Source: a virus
Virus record (IMG/VR): IMGVR_UViG_3300009160_000154
Span: 1-26,121 of that record
DNA: 26,121 nt
Reading direction: 5' to 3' (one strand)
In this document: positions 1-5,813 of the stretch, piece by piece
Position numbering within the stretch: position 1 is the stretch's first letter
How the letters are laid out: each line of letters opens with the position of its first letter
Program-made: the position numbers and the translations under genes
The notes under the pieces: generated by a model
Database searches by the model: none
Told to the model about the DNA's origin: nothing
The model's input: only the letters and a program-made list of their open reading frames with translations

Positions 1-642
1 ATGGACTATGACAAAAAGTATTCTGAGTGGCTAGGTATTCGTGAGTCTATCAAGATGACTACAATCAAGCCATCAGGTACTGTATCTCTATTAGCAGGAG
101 AATCTGCTGGTGTACACTGGGACGTTGCTGGTCGTTATCAAATGCGTTTAATTACCTTTGCAGATAACGATCCAATGTTGCCATTATTTAAAATGGCTAA
201 CTATCGTGTAGAAGAAAGCGTATACACTAAGGGATCATCAATCGTGTACTTTCCTATCAAATCTAACTCTGTTCGTTCTGCTAAAGATGTATCTATTTAC
301 GAAAAGATTGCTCTAGCTGCTACTGCTCAACGCTACTGGTCAGATAACTCTGTATCAGTCACCGTTTCTTTTGATCCTGAAAAAGAATCAGAAGATGTCG
401 GTCGTGTATTGCATATGTACGATGGACAACTAAAAACCGTATCTTTCTTGCCTAGTGGCAATAAGGTTTACGCTCAAATGCCTTATCAAGAAATCACAGA
501 AGAAGAGTACAACAGCTACGCTATGCAACTCTTTCCAATTGACTTCAAAGGTGTCTACGCTGGTATGGCTTCAGACGCTATTGGTGAGGCTTACTGCACC
601 ACAGATGCTTGCGAGATCAAACTCGTCAAGGACAACCAATAA
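1..642 (+). CDS. nrdJ: Class II (B12-dependent) ribonucleotide reductase, C-terminal part
   Basis: Reduces ribonucleotides to deoxyribonucleotides with adenosylcobalamin as radical source, in the cytoplasm, to feed phage DNA synthesis. The 213 visible residues hold the family signature TTIKPSGTVSLLAGESAGVHW at about 20-40, the NDP.LP segment at 56-61 and the WSDNSVSVTVSFDPE stretch near 113-127. The C-terminal pair C199-x4-C204 matches the redox-shuttle cysteines of monomeric Lactobacillus-type RTPR. The frame is open at base 1 and the finger-loop thiyl cysteine is not visible, so this is the 3' part of a larger gene cut by the window edge; the Met at base 1 need not be a real start. A small coiled-coil gene follows after 14 bases. 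Confidence 0.9.
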   Translation: MDYDKKYSEWLGIRESIKMTTIKPSGTVSLLAGESAGVHWDVAGRYQMRLITFADNDPMLPLFKMANYRVEESVYTKGSSIVYFPIKSNSVRSAKDVSIYEKIALAATAQRYWSDNSVSVTVSFDPEKESEDVGRVLHMYDGQLKTVSFLPSGNKVYAQMPYQEITEEEYNSYAMQLFPIDFKGVYAGMASDAIGEAYCTTDACEIKLVKDNQ

Positions 643-656
643 AACAAGGAGAACGT

Positions 657-815
657 ATGTTCGGAAAACTAAAGAAACTAATTGCTGATCTAGAAGTCGT
701 GTACAACTTGATTCAATCACACGCTGCTGAACTAGAGCAGTTGAAGGCTGATATCGAAGCTTTGAAACCAAAGAAGCGTGTTGCTAAGCCGGTAGTTAAA
801 AAGACTACTAAGTAG
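657..815 (+). CDS. Small coiled-coil protein with basic tail
   Basis: Encodes 52 aa. The start at 657 is chosen because AAGGAG lies at 646-651 and it follows the reductase stop at 642; an upstream in-frame ATG at 609 lies inside nrdJ. Residues 5-35 have heptad-like hydrophobic spacing (LKKLIADLEVVYNLI) and the last 18 residues are Lys/Arg/Val-rich (KPKKRVAKPVVKKTTK), suggesting a nucleic-acid-contacting tail. No family recognised. It ends just before a terminator, so it is the last gene of the nrdJ operon. Confidence 0.7.
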   Translation: MFGKLKKLIADLEVVYNLIQSHAAELEQLKADIEALKPKKRVAKPVVKKTTK

Positions 816-826
816 TTCTAATAGAA

Positions 827-863
827 AAAGCCCCTGGTTTTTGCCAGGGGCTTTCTCTTTTAC
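827..863. terminator. Bidirectional intrinsic terminator
   Basis: Arms AAAGCCCCTGG (827-837) and CCAGGGGCTTT (844-854) are perfect 11-bp complements around a 6-nt loop TTTTTG. A-rich flank on the left and T-rich flank on the right give a U-tract in both directions. It separates the convergent plus-strand nrdJ operon and the minus-strand NlpC/P60 gene. Confidence 0.9.
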
Positions 864-867
864 TTTG

Positions 868-1410
868 TTATTGTGTCGCTATAACTCTTATAAACCTTAT
901 TTGACCAGATGCATAATCTGTCAATGGTTGGATGATCGTAGAGCGTACTCCACGATGTGCGTTGATTATTTGTCCATTCCCGATATAAATAGCAGAATGA
1001 TAGAAACTGGTATATCCATTATAAGCAAATACCACAATGTCTCCAAGCTTTGGCTTTGATACCCTTTTACCTAGATGACCTTGTTTGTTTGCTGAATGTG
1101 GTAGTTCTATACCGAATCGTTCATAGGTCCAGCGTACTAGACCTGAGCAGTCCCATCCACGGGGACTAGCACCTGAAAACACATAAGCAGTTTTACCTAC
1201 TCTAGTTTTTAGATACTTTATTACTTTTTTCATTTGAATGGTATTGCGTTGTGGCTTTACCATTTGCTGAAGTGTCTTTTGTTCCTGCTTCACTTCAACT
1301 TGCTTTACAGGACTATTTTGTGCTGTTGCAGTTGATAATACACTTGAAGCTGAACATCCTGCTAGTAGTGAAATAACTACTCCAGTTAAGATAACACTTT
1401 TTTTGTTCAT
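868..1410 (-). CDS. NlpC/P60 cell-wall hydrolase, predicted lipoprotein
   Basis: Predicted papain-like peptidoglycan endopeptidase that cuts stem peptides, outside the membrane. A short Lys-bearing N-terminus plus hydrophobic run ends in a lipobox LLAGC (Cys19 in this numbering), so the protein should be lipid-anchored. A Gln/Lys-rich linker follows, then the C-terminal NlpC/P60 domain with DCSGLV (catalytic Cys88), YHSAIYIGNG (His138) and NAHRG (third polar residue His152). The start is the second of two adjacent ATGs, because AGGAGG at 1418-1423 lies 7 nt away from it but only 4 nt from the first. It has its own promoter and faces a shared terminator. It could be a lysis or entry enzyme, or a lysogenic-conversion protein. 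Confidence 0.88.
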   Translation of the reverse strand: MNKKSVILTGVVISLLAGCSASSVLSTATAQNSPVKQVEVKQEQKTLQQMVKPQRNTIQMKKVIKYLKTRVGKTAYVFSGASPRGWDCSGLVRWTYERFGIELPHSANKQGHLGKRVSKPKLGDIVVFAYNGYTSFYHSAIYIGNGQIINAHRGVRSTIIQPLTDYASGQIRFIRVIATQ

Positions 1411-1447
1411 CATAGAACCTCCTATCCAAGACTACTTATGCAGAAAG

Positions 1448-1480
1448 ATTATCTACACAGCTAGCCTTTGTATTTGTCAA
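1448..1480 (-). promoter_or_regulatory. Promoter for the NlpC/P60 lipoprotein gene
   Basis: On the minus strand a perfect -35 TTGACA (1475-1480) is followed 19 nt later by TAGATAAT (1448-1455), a -10-like element. The predicted transcript would begin near 1441 and give a short leader with AGGAGG before the start at 1410. The spacer is a little long, so the -10 is less sure than the -35. Confidence 0.55.
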
Positions 1481-1503
1481 TGGGGTGGTTTTTTGATGCT
1501 CTT

Positions 1504-1734
1504 CTATTGTAAACGATCTTTACGCTTAGGGTTCTTTTTAACTAGGATTAATCCATAACGCCGTAAATCGGTCTGAATGTTGGCAAAAGCCCTTTTATCT
1601 GATGGTGTAGCAGATGTAATAACCATTTTGCCATTAGGAGATAGCCATTTAAAATGACCCCCATTAGACCGCTCTACACGCCATCCCTGGTCTTCTGCTA
1701 CTTTAATTAGTTCTTGGATCTCTTTTGATTTCAC
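1504..1734 (-). CDS. HicA-like protein (dsRBD-fold mRNA interferase family), no HicB beside it
   Basis: Encodes 76 aa from a GTG start; AAGGAAG lies just upstream and the preceding gene's TAA ends one base before the GTG. The HicA pattern is present: an N-terminal helix (KEIQELIKVAEDQGWRVER), the GGHFKW segment with the conserved His (residue 27), then SPNGKMVI, TPSDKRAFANI and LRRYGL. In toxin-antitoxin pairs HicA is an mRNA interferase held by HicB. No HicB-like gene is adjacent in either orientation, and this looks like the orphan HicA-like proteins common in phages. It is the last gene of the tiny-gene array. Confidence 0.8.
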   Translation of the reverse strand: MKSKEIQELIKVAEDQGWRVERSNGGHFKWLSPNGKMVITSATPSDKRAFANIQTDLRRYGLILVKKNPKRKDRLQ

Positions 1735-1735
1735 T

Positions 1736-1864
1736 TTAGTCTTCCTTATTATTATCGTTGCATTTAGTGCATAAGTAAATTGTAGTACCTAATCCTAATA
1801 ACTCAAAATCGTATTCTAGTACATCATCACCCACTGCTTCACACACATCACAGGTATTATTCAT
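1736..1864 (-). CDS. CxxC...CxxC zinc-ribbon mini-protein
   Basis: A 42-aa frame: M-NNTCDVCEAVGDD at the start and IYLCTKCNDNNKED at the end. Two knuckles, C5/C8 and C32/C35, predict one zinc ribbon. The start ATG overlaps the stop of the upstream gene by 8 nt (ATGAATAA) and the stop lies one base before the hicA-like GTG, so it fills the gap exactly. The layout resembles the 52-aa protein at 2527-2685. Confidence 0.65.
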   Translation of the reverse strand: MNNTCDVCEAVGDDVLEYDFELLGLGTTIYLCTKCNDNNKED

Positions 1865-2033
1865 CAGCATACCCAGTTTCAATTAGTAATGCATCAAGCT
1901 TGTCTACTGCACGCTGTAATACTTCAGTAGTTCCGTAATCATCAAGCCCGTTGCTGTCCTTTAGAGTAATTAGATTATCTAAAAGGATAGTCATTACGAG
2001 TGTTGCTTCTTCCTCTGTAAATACAGGTTTCAT
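1857..2033 (-). CDS. Small acidic hypothetical protein
   Basis: A 58-aa frame starting MKPVFTEEEATL and ending ETGYADE. The start overlaps the upstream stop by one base (TAATG), with AAAGGA about 12 nt before it inside the upstream gene. Mostly helical and acidic; no motif recognised. Support comes from the exact coupling at both ends and lack of any alternative frame filling the region. Confidence 0.6.
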   Translation of the reverse strand: MKPVFTEEEATLVMTILLDNLITLKDSNGLDDYGTTEVLQRAVDKLDALLIETGYADE

Positions 2034-2527
2034 TAGTTCGTTTTTCCTTTGTTAATTAAAGCATTCTTATCGGGTTCATCAAATTCGTAATGCCCACAAT
2101 TATTGCAAAAATGCCCTAATTCTGTAAACATCTCTTTTAATTTATCTTTCCAAATTTCACGAGCATCTGGTAATTGAGGTTCAAAATAGTCTAATAATTT
2201 TTCTATTGTTGATTTTAATAGCTCGTAATTGTACTCAAAATCTTCGTATAAACCAGTTATGTATTCTTCTTCTACATAATCTAATAAATAGACTATTTCG
2301 TCATTTACAAAAACAACTTCTTCTCCATTATGCACTTTTTCTAGTTTATCTATTAAAATCGACAATTCATTAGCGTCAATACTTACACCAAAAGGGTAAT
2401 GGTCTTTATGACCATAAACCTCTTTAATTTCAAGATTACCTAGTTCTCCTTTAAGACCAGAATCAAAATCACCATCTTCAACCATAAGGTAATTAAATTC
2501 TTCGTCTGTTAAATTCCATTTAGCCAT
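2033..2527 (-). CDS. Hypothetical acidic protein with C-terminal CxxC
   Basis: Encodes 164 aa, rich in Asp, Glu, Tyr and Leu. The middle (DANELSILIDKLEKV, DEIVYLLDYVEEEYI) looks like alpha/beta with amphipathic helices. The C-terminus carries HFCNNCGHYE (C141, C144) that could bind metal or pair with other CxxC proteins in the array. The start sits in an AACTAATG junction with GGAG in the last codons of the upstream gene. No family recognised. Confidence 0.75.
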   Translation of the reverse strand: MAKWNLTDEEFNYLMVEDGDFDSGLKGELGNLEIKEVYGHKDHYPFGVSIDANELSILIDKLEKVHNGEEVVFVNDEIVYLLDYVEEEYITGLYEDFEYNYELLKSTIEKLLDYFEPQLPDAREIWKDKLKEMFTELGHFCNNCGHYEFDEPDKNALINKGKTN

Positions 2528-2685
2528 TAGTTGTTGTCTCCTTCAAATTCAATGTTGTAAAATGTTCCTTCTTCTTTGCAAGCACTACAAATGTATACCA
2601 TAGTGCCGTCAATCCCATTTGCTCCATAATCTGCATCCATTTCAAAGCAGTTGTCGCATAGGTAAATGTCTTTTGGTTTTATCAT
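2527..2685 (-). CDS. Zinc-ribbon mini-protein
   Basis: A 52-aa protein from the ATG at 2685, preferred over a longer frame because it overlaps the upstream stop as TAATG and has AAGGA in the upstream gene end. Cysteines C10/C13 (LCDNC) and C33/C36 (ICSAC) predict a single zinc ribbon; a glycine-rich turn lies between. Its end (EGDNN) also encodes the GGAG and AACTAATG of the next junction. Function unknown. Confidence 0.7.
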   Translation of the reverse strand: MIKPKDIYLCDNCFEMDADYGANGIDGTMVYICSACKEEGTFYNIEFEGDNN

Positions 2686-2855
2686 TAGTTCATTCCTTCT
2701 TCGTGTAGTGTCCAATCAACTTCATCCCAGGTAAGTTCTGTATGAACCTGTTGTAGTTGGTCGATTAGATCGTTTATTTTTTCATTTGCGTGTGATTCTG
2801 ATGTGGCTTCAAATTCATAAACTATGAACTCTACCCTTGCTGTGTATTTTTCCAT
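2685..2855 (-). CDS. Small hypothetical protein (MEKYTARVEF)
   Basis: Encodes 56 aa. The start at 2855 is set by TAAGGAG just upstream, which overlaps the stop codon of the preceding gene; a longer frame reads into that gene. The pattern of a beta strand (YTARVEFIVYEFEA) followed by helix (SHANEKINDLIDQLQQV) resembles short phage proteins of alternating beta-alpha design, like the 45-aa product at 3625-3762. No function can be assigned. Confidence 0.7.
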   Translation of the reverse strand: MEKYTARVEFIVYEFEATSESHANEKINDLIDQLQQVHTELTWDEVDWTLHEEGMN

Positions 2856-2866
2856 TGTGTTTCTCC

Positions 2867-3001
2867 TTAGATGTGGTCGCAGAATGCCTTGTTGCATTCA
2901 GGGCAGGATTGACGCTCGCAGTTGTAGCACCTTTCCCATTTGTTTATTTCTTGTTGTGTAGTTAGTTCATCACACTCAGGGCAATAAACTTGATTACTCA
3001 T
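2867..3001 (-). CDS. Cys-rich 44-aa zinc-binding protein
   Basis: The frame starts MSNQVYCPECDEL and ends CNKAFCDHI. Seven cysteines (C7, C10, C25, C28, C33, C36, C41) and H43 can form two zinc sites. The ATG overlaps the stop of the 2994-3485 gene by 8 nt (ATGAGTAA) and uses the module TAGGAGAAACAAATG, repeated at the 3999 start. Confidence 0.7.
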   Translation of the reverse strand: MSNQVYCPECDELTTQQEINKWERCYNCERQSCPECNKAFCDHI

Positions 3002-3485
3002 TTGTTTCTCCTACTATCCATAAGTATTCGTAAGTAAGTGGTGCTGTTCCAGTATCTTCAGCCCACTCAAACTGACTATACCACTCATACTCTTTTGCAA
3101 GTAATGCTGTCCGGTGTGTTGTTGCAACTTCTTCAACAATACAAGGTGGATAAATAAGCGTTGTAGAGATTTTACCAACCATTACTGCTGTTGTAAAGGT
3201 AGTGCGTGCTTTGTCGTCAATAGTTGTGTTGTAGCCCCTAGCACGCCATTCATCACACATAGCAATTATGTAGTGCAACAAAGCTGTTTCATAACCACGC
3301 CACATCTTGACGGCAGGATGATTGACCCAGCCTTTAGGCGTCCTGTGGTCGCCATTAGGATCGAGTTCAACAAGCGTCATAAGGATTTGCCAGCCTTCTA
3401 ATGCTTGCTTGTTTAGACGCTTATTATCTAGCGTCTTAGCAATGTCGCTAAAGTTAGTTGTTGCTATTGGTATAAATGTCTGCAT
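2994..3485 (-). CDS. MSMEG_6728-family protein, pyrimidine-dimer DNA glycosylase-like
   Basis: Encodes 163 aa beginning MQTFIPIATTNFSDIAKTLD with the family pattern NKRLNKQALEGWQIL, GWVNHPAVKMWRGYE and AMCDEWRARGY. These are shared by actinobacterial MSMEG_6728-like proteins, which I recall as related to T4 endonuclease V (pyrimidine-dimer glycosylase). Repair of UV lesions is therefore possible, but the catalytic N-terminal Thr of T4 EndoV is not at residue 2 here, so the activity is unproven. AAGGAG lies 7 nt before the start in an AACTAATG junction. It is the only gene with a recognisable family in the middle of the array. Confidence 0.75.
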   Translation of the reverse strand: MQTFIPIATTNFSDIAKTLDNKRLNKQALEGWQILMTLVELDPNGDHRTPKGWVNHPAVKMWRGYETALLHYIIAMCDEWRARGYNTTIDDKARTTFTTAVMVGKISTTLIYPPCIVEEVATTHRTALLAKEYEWYSQFEWAEDTGTAPLTYEYLWIVGETNE

Positions 3486-3625
3486 TAGTTTTCTCCTTTA
3501 TCAAAGTCCAGTAGTACTTCATAGCACTCTTGGCACTCAATAGCAACATTGGTATTAGCATAAGACACAACTACTACATCGTGTCCTATGTGTTCGCTTA
3601 AGTCGTTGTAATTAGTGGCACTCAT
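3485..3625 (-). CDS. 46-aa hypothetical protein with CxxC
   Basis: The frame reads MSATNYNDLSEHIGHDVVVV at the start and LLDFDKGEN at the end, with IECQEC (C32, C35) in between. Start and stop both lie in TAATG overlaps; AAGGAG of the next gene is written into its last codons (KGEN). The size and single CxxC suggest a partner or half zinc-ribbon. Confidence 0.6.
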   Translation of the reverse strand: MSATNYNDLSEHIGHDVVVVSYANTNVAIECQECYEVLLDFDKGEN

Positions 3626-3762
3626 TAGTTTTCCACCACCCAACTATCTATCTCAATAAACTCAACATCAGGAGAGTTTGACTCTAACTTGAACATTGCT
3701 TCATCTTCATTTGAAGCTTCAACAATAAACTTTTCTCCAACTAGAATTGTGTATTTTGGCAT
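3625..3762 (-). CDS. 45-aa beta-alpha-beta hypothetical protein
   Basis: The frame reads MPKYTILVGEKFIVEASNED at the start and EIDSWVVEN at the end. Strand (KYTILVGEKFIVEA), helix (NEDEAMFKLESN), strand (VEFIEIDSWVVE) gives a compact fold similar to other tiny phage proteins here. The start is three bases after the upstream TAA with AGGGG before it, and the end overlaps the next start as TAATG. Confidence 0.6.
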   Translation of the reverse strand: MPKYTILVGEKFIVEASNEDEAMFKLESNSPDVEFIEIDSWVVEN

Positions 3763-3765
3763 TAG

Positions 3766-3999
3766 TTATAGCCCCTGTTCTTCCATAAAATCGATCAGTG
3801 CGTTCCTAGTGCTGTGCGAGAAATCGTCTGCAATAGCGTTGTGTGATGATTGCTCGTAGTGTTCAACAAAGTCGTTCCAAGTATCATAGGTAAAATCTTC
3901 TTGGTCGCCTACATCATCAGCACATACGATTTGCCAAATTAGTTGCTCACCATCAGCATAGTTGTCCTGTATAAACTCGATTAGTTCTTGCTTAGTCAT
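3766..3999 (-). CDS. 77-aa acidic hypothetical protein
   Basis: Starts MTKQELIEFIQDNYADG, with Trp and Asp/Glu-rich segments and a helical end (TRNALIDFMEEQGL). No family recognised. AGGAG lies 6-7 nt upstream in the conserved module TAGGAGAAACAAATG and the ATG overlaps the upstream stop (ATGACTAA). Confidence 0.7.
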   Translation of the reverse strand: MTKQELIEFIQDNYADGEQLIWQIVCADDVGDQEDFTYDTWNDFVEHYEQSSHNAIADDFSHSTRNALIDFMEEQGL

Positions 4000-4159
4000 T
4001 TGTTTCTCCTAAATTAGTTATTTTTAGTATTTCGCCTGTTGCTGTATAACTCCAACAAATGTTTTCCATTATTTGCTCTGCAATTTGTTCAGTAGTTCTA
4101 CCAGAGTTATCCAGTTCATACTCAACAACTATGGACAACTCAACTTTATACTTATCCAT
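3992..4159 (-). CDS. 55-aa hypothetical protein
   Basis: The frame starts MDKYKVELSIVVEYELDNSG and ends TNLGETND. A long beta strand is followed by a helix (TTEQIAEQIMENI) and another strand, the same beta-alpha-beta plan as the 2685-2855 and 3625-3762 products. The start is in a TAATG overlap at 4159; the stop overlaps the next start by 8 nt. Confidence 0.6.
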   Translation of the reverse strand: MDKYKVELSIVVEYELDNSGRTTEQIAEQIMENICWSYTATGEILKITNLGETND

Positions 4160-4344
4160 TACTCGCTCCATTCTTTTTCTGTAATTGTTAGTGTAATTTG
4201 AACATCATAGAAGCGTTCTACGAGTTCGCGTGCTGTTTCCCAATAGGCTAAGTCTATTGCTGTTAGTTCGTGCATCTCAACTAATTCGTCTGCTAGACGC
4301 TCCATTAGTTCTGTTTTGGTTAGGTGCTTTACATACTTACTCAT
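4159..4344 (-). CDS. 61-aa helical hypothetical protein
   Basis: Starts MSKYVKHLTKTELMERLADELVEM and is helical and acidic, ending TLTITEKEWSE. The start lies in an AACTAATG junction with AAAGGA about 12 nt upstream. No family recognised. Confidence 0.65.
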   Translation of the reverse strand: MSKYVKHLTKTELMERLADELVEMHELTAIDLAYWETARELVERFYDVQITLTITEKEWSE

Positions 4345-4472
4345 TAGTTATTTTCCTTTGTTAGTTGTTCGTAAAGTGGTTGTAGTATTTCGTATTGCGA
4401 GTTTGTGTCAATTTGTTCAGCCAACAAGCCCTGTAAGACTTCGGCTTGGTAATCAGTTAGTTTGACTTCCAT
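4344..4472 (-). CDS. 42-aa helical hypothetical protein
   Basis: The frame starts MEVKLTDYQAEVLQGLLAEQ and ends YEQLTKENN. It is predicted entirely helical. Both ends are in AACTAATG junctions, with AAGGA of the downstream gene encoded by its last Lys-Glu codons. Confidence 0.6.
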   Translation of the reverse strand: MEVKLTDYQAEVLQGLLAEQIDTNSQYEILQPLYEQLTKENN

Positions 4473-4687
4473 TAGTTATCTTCCTTTGTGGTCTGGCTTG
4501 TGGTATTGCTTGTGGTACGGCTTGCTATTCCATCTAAGATCTCTTGTAAAAGCTTCATAGACTTTACATCTTCATTCATAATGGCTTCGTTCATCTTTTC
4601 TAGTATTTCTCCAAAGATAGTCGCACGCTCAATGCTTGCTCCCATCTCGCTTGACTTGGTGATTAGGTTTTCTAATGCGTCTTGCAT
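4472..4687 (-). CDS. 71-aa helical protein with Ser/Thr-rich tail
   Basis: Starts MQDALENLITKSSEMGASIE, followed by amphipathic helices up to about residue 55 and a tail RTTSNTTSQTTKEDN. The ATG follows directly on the upstream TAA (TAAATG), and its own end is an AACTAATG junction. No family recognised. Confidence 0.65.
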   Translation of the reverse strand: MQDALENLITKSSEMGASIERATIFGEILEKMNEAIMNEDVKSMKLLQEILDGIASRTTSNTTSQTTKEDN

Positions 4688-4897
4688 TTATTTCTCTTTC
4701 TTTTCTGGTATGGCTTCTGCTTGTGCTTCGGCTTCTGGTATTGCTTTGTCTTTTGCTTCTGCTTTGGCTTCTGCTATTGCTTCTGCTTTGGCTTCTGCTT
4801 TACATTCACATTCACAAATCGCTATGACTTGTCCTGTGTTGATTTTTATCCTACACCCTTCGTGGTGCTTTGTGATACACCATCCACATTTCAGCAT
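4688..4897 (-). CDS. Cys-rich head plus Ala-Glu-Lys repeat tail protein
   Basis: 69 aa. The head has C4, C7, H11, H12, C15, C28, C30 and C32, a likely zinc-binding module. The tail from residue 33 is a simple repeat (AEAKAEAIAEAKAEA, then AIPEAEAQAEAIPEK) that should form a charged alpha helix. The tail is written in the same hexanucleotide-type DNA repeat as the two upstream genes. AAAGGA precedes the start. Confidence 0.65.
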   Translation of the reverse strand: MLKCGWCITKHHEGCRIKINTGQVIAICECECKAEAKAEAIAEAKAEAKDKAIPEAEAQAEAIPEKKEK

Positions 4898-5150
4898 AAG
4901 TGTTATCCTTTCGTTATCTTTCTGGTATTGCTTTGGCTTCTGGTATGGCTTCTGGTATTGCTTCTGGTATTGCTTCTGCTTTGGCTTTGGCTTTGGCTTT
5001 GGCTTTGCTTCTTCATTACTTACTCCATTGCTGGTTGTGCCTGTTATACACTCCCGTTTCCCTTGTAGTTGCTGACCTTGATGGCTTCTTGGTCTGCTTT
5101 GGCTTTGCTTCTGCTTCTGCTTTGGCTTGGCTTTGCTTTGCTTCGCTTAG
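4700..5150 (-). repeat. Hexanucleotide-type simple repeats (GCAGAA / GCCAAA / ATACCAGAA)
   Basis: Three clusters (about 4706-4802, 4919-5010, 5096-5150) are built from the same units, seen on the plus strand as GCTTCTG, GGCTTT and GGTATTGCTTCT. They encode AEAK/AIPE in the 4688 gene, QSQS/RSNT in the 4903 frame and AKAEAEAK in the 5016 gene. The clusters probably arose by slippage or by recombination with each other. Confidence 0.8.
4903..5016 (-). CDS. Low-complexity Gln-Ser/Arg-Ser repeat peptide, doubtful
   Basis: A 37-aa frame, MKKQSQSQSQSQSRSNTRSN onward to RKITKG. Its ATG overlaps the upstream stop as TAATG, like real junctions in this array, but no recognisable Shine-Dalgarno is evident. 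It reads the repeat DNA in a different frame from its neighbour: shifted by one base the same DNA encodes AKAKAEAIPEAIPE, matching the 4688-4897 tail. It may be a fortuitous frame over a decayed tail. Confidence 0.4.
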   Translation of the reverse strand: MKKQSQSQSQSQSRSNTRSNTRSHTRSQSNTRKITKG

Positions 5151-5363
5151 GTAGGTTAGAACTGCCCTTACATCTCTTATTACGCCGTCAATTATTACTT
5201 TGGTTTCAGCATCAAGTTTTACCTCAATAGGTTTATCCTCAGCGTTTTTGCCGATACCTGCTTGTAGTAGTAGCAACTTGCCTAACGCTGTCTGTGCTGT
5301 CTGGCGTGTATGCTCACGCTGTTCTGTTTTGGTCTGTTTAGCTGATCCGGGTTTGATAGTCAT
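5016..5363 (-). CDS. Hypothetical DNA/RNA-binding-like protein with repeat linker, first gene of the tiny-gene array
   Basis: 115 aa. The N-terminus is basic and Gln/Thr-rich (MTIKPGSAKQTKTEQREHTR), followed by helices (TAQTALGKLLLLQAGIG and VIIDGVIRDVRAVLTYLSEA) and a linker AKQSQAKAEAEAKPKQTKKP. It ends WSK, then TAA immediately followed by TGA. Beyond this double stop the same frame stays open over the repeat zone for about 33 codons. AGGA precedes the start. Promoter and terminator of the neighbouring operon lie just upstream. Confidence 0.65.
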   Translation of the reverse strand: MTIKPGSAKQTKTEQREHTRQTAQTALGKLLLLQAGIGKNAEDKPIEVKLDAETKVIIDGVIRDVRAVLTYLSEAKQSQAKAEAEAKPKQTKKPSRSATTRETGVYNRHNQQWSK

Positions 5364-5364
5364 T

Positions 5365-5420
5365 TCTAATTCCTAGTTGTAATTGCCGATAACGATTATT
5401 ATGTAAAGTTGATTTTTTGT
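5365..5420 (-). promoter_or_regulatory. Probable promoter region of the tiny-gene array
   Basis: The A+T-rich gap between the terminator at 5424-5464 and the start at 5363 holds TTTACATAATAAT on the minus strand, which could supply a -10-like element (CATAAT or TAATAA). A convincing -35 at 17 nt is not seen. Location after a terminator and before 18 coupled genes is the main argument. Confidence 0.35.
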
Positions 5421-5423
5421 AAT

Positions 5424-5464
5424 AAAAAAAAGATGCCGGCAGGGTTGCCCGGTTGAGCAACCCT
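5424..5464 (-). terminator. Intrinsic terminator of the 11277-to-5475 operon
   Basis: On the minus strand AGGGTTGC and GCAACCCT (plus 5457-5464 and 5441-5448) form an 8-bp stem with loop TCAACCGG, followed by GCCGGCATC and then eight T (5424-5431). The stem-to-T distance is a little long but the T run is strong. Confidence 0.75.
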
Positions 5465-5474
5465 ACACGATCTC

Positions 5475-5813
5475 TTAGCTGCCTGGCTTTATCTCTATGT
5501 CCAATAGGTCAAGGATTAGTAGGTATTTGGCGTTGTCCTGCTCTTTGAGAGCCATTACACGCTTGCCGACATAGTAAGTAGGGCTAGAAACTCCCTTGCT
5601 ACGCTTCTTTTCTTTGGTCTGGACTTCGAGCCACACTCTCACATCTCGAACCCTGTAAGACAACCTAGAGCCTTTTCTAATGGCGTTGGCTGGCTCGCTG
5701 TCCTGAAGCCACCTGTAAATTGTTGCTAGGGGCTTCTGGGCGAGTTGGGCTATCTGCTTAGGCGATAGTAATAACTCGTCTAGTGGGTCTTGTATCTGGT
5801 TATCGGGTAGCAT
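5475..5813 (-). CDS. Helix-turn-helix protein, excisionase/MerR-like
   Basis: 112 aa. Residues 14-62 fit a winged HTH of the AlpA/excisionase type: LLLSPKQIAQLAQKPLATIYRWLQ (two helices, turn at QKPLA), then IRKGSRLSYRVRDVRVWLEV as the wing. The C-terminus is helical (KYLLILDLLDIEIKPGS). It probably binds DNA, as an excisionase, directionality factor or small repressor. The start overlaps the end of the upstream gene by 14 nt and it is the last gene before the terminator. Confidence 0.75.
   Translation of the reverse strand: MLPDNQIQDPLDELLLSPKQIAQLAQKPLATIYRWLQDSEPANAIRKGSRLSYRVRDVRVWLEVQTKEKKRSKGVSSPTYYVGKRVMALKEQDNAKYLLILDLLDIEIKPGS

Noticed and set aside
4488-5154. Plus-strand frames rich in Phe, Cys, Ala and Leu
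   Set aside because: They are antisense readings of the AEAK repeat zone and its neighbours; low complexity, no start signals, no fit with coupled minus-strand genes.
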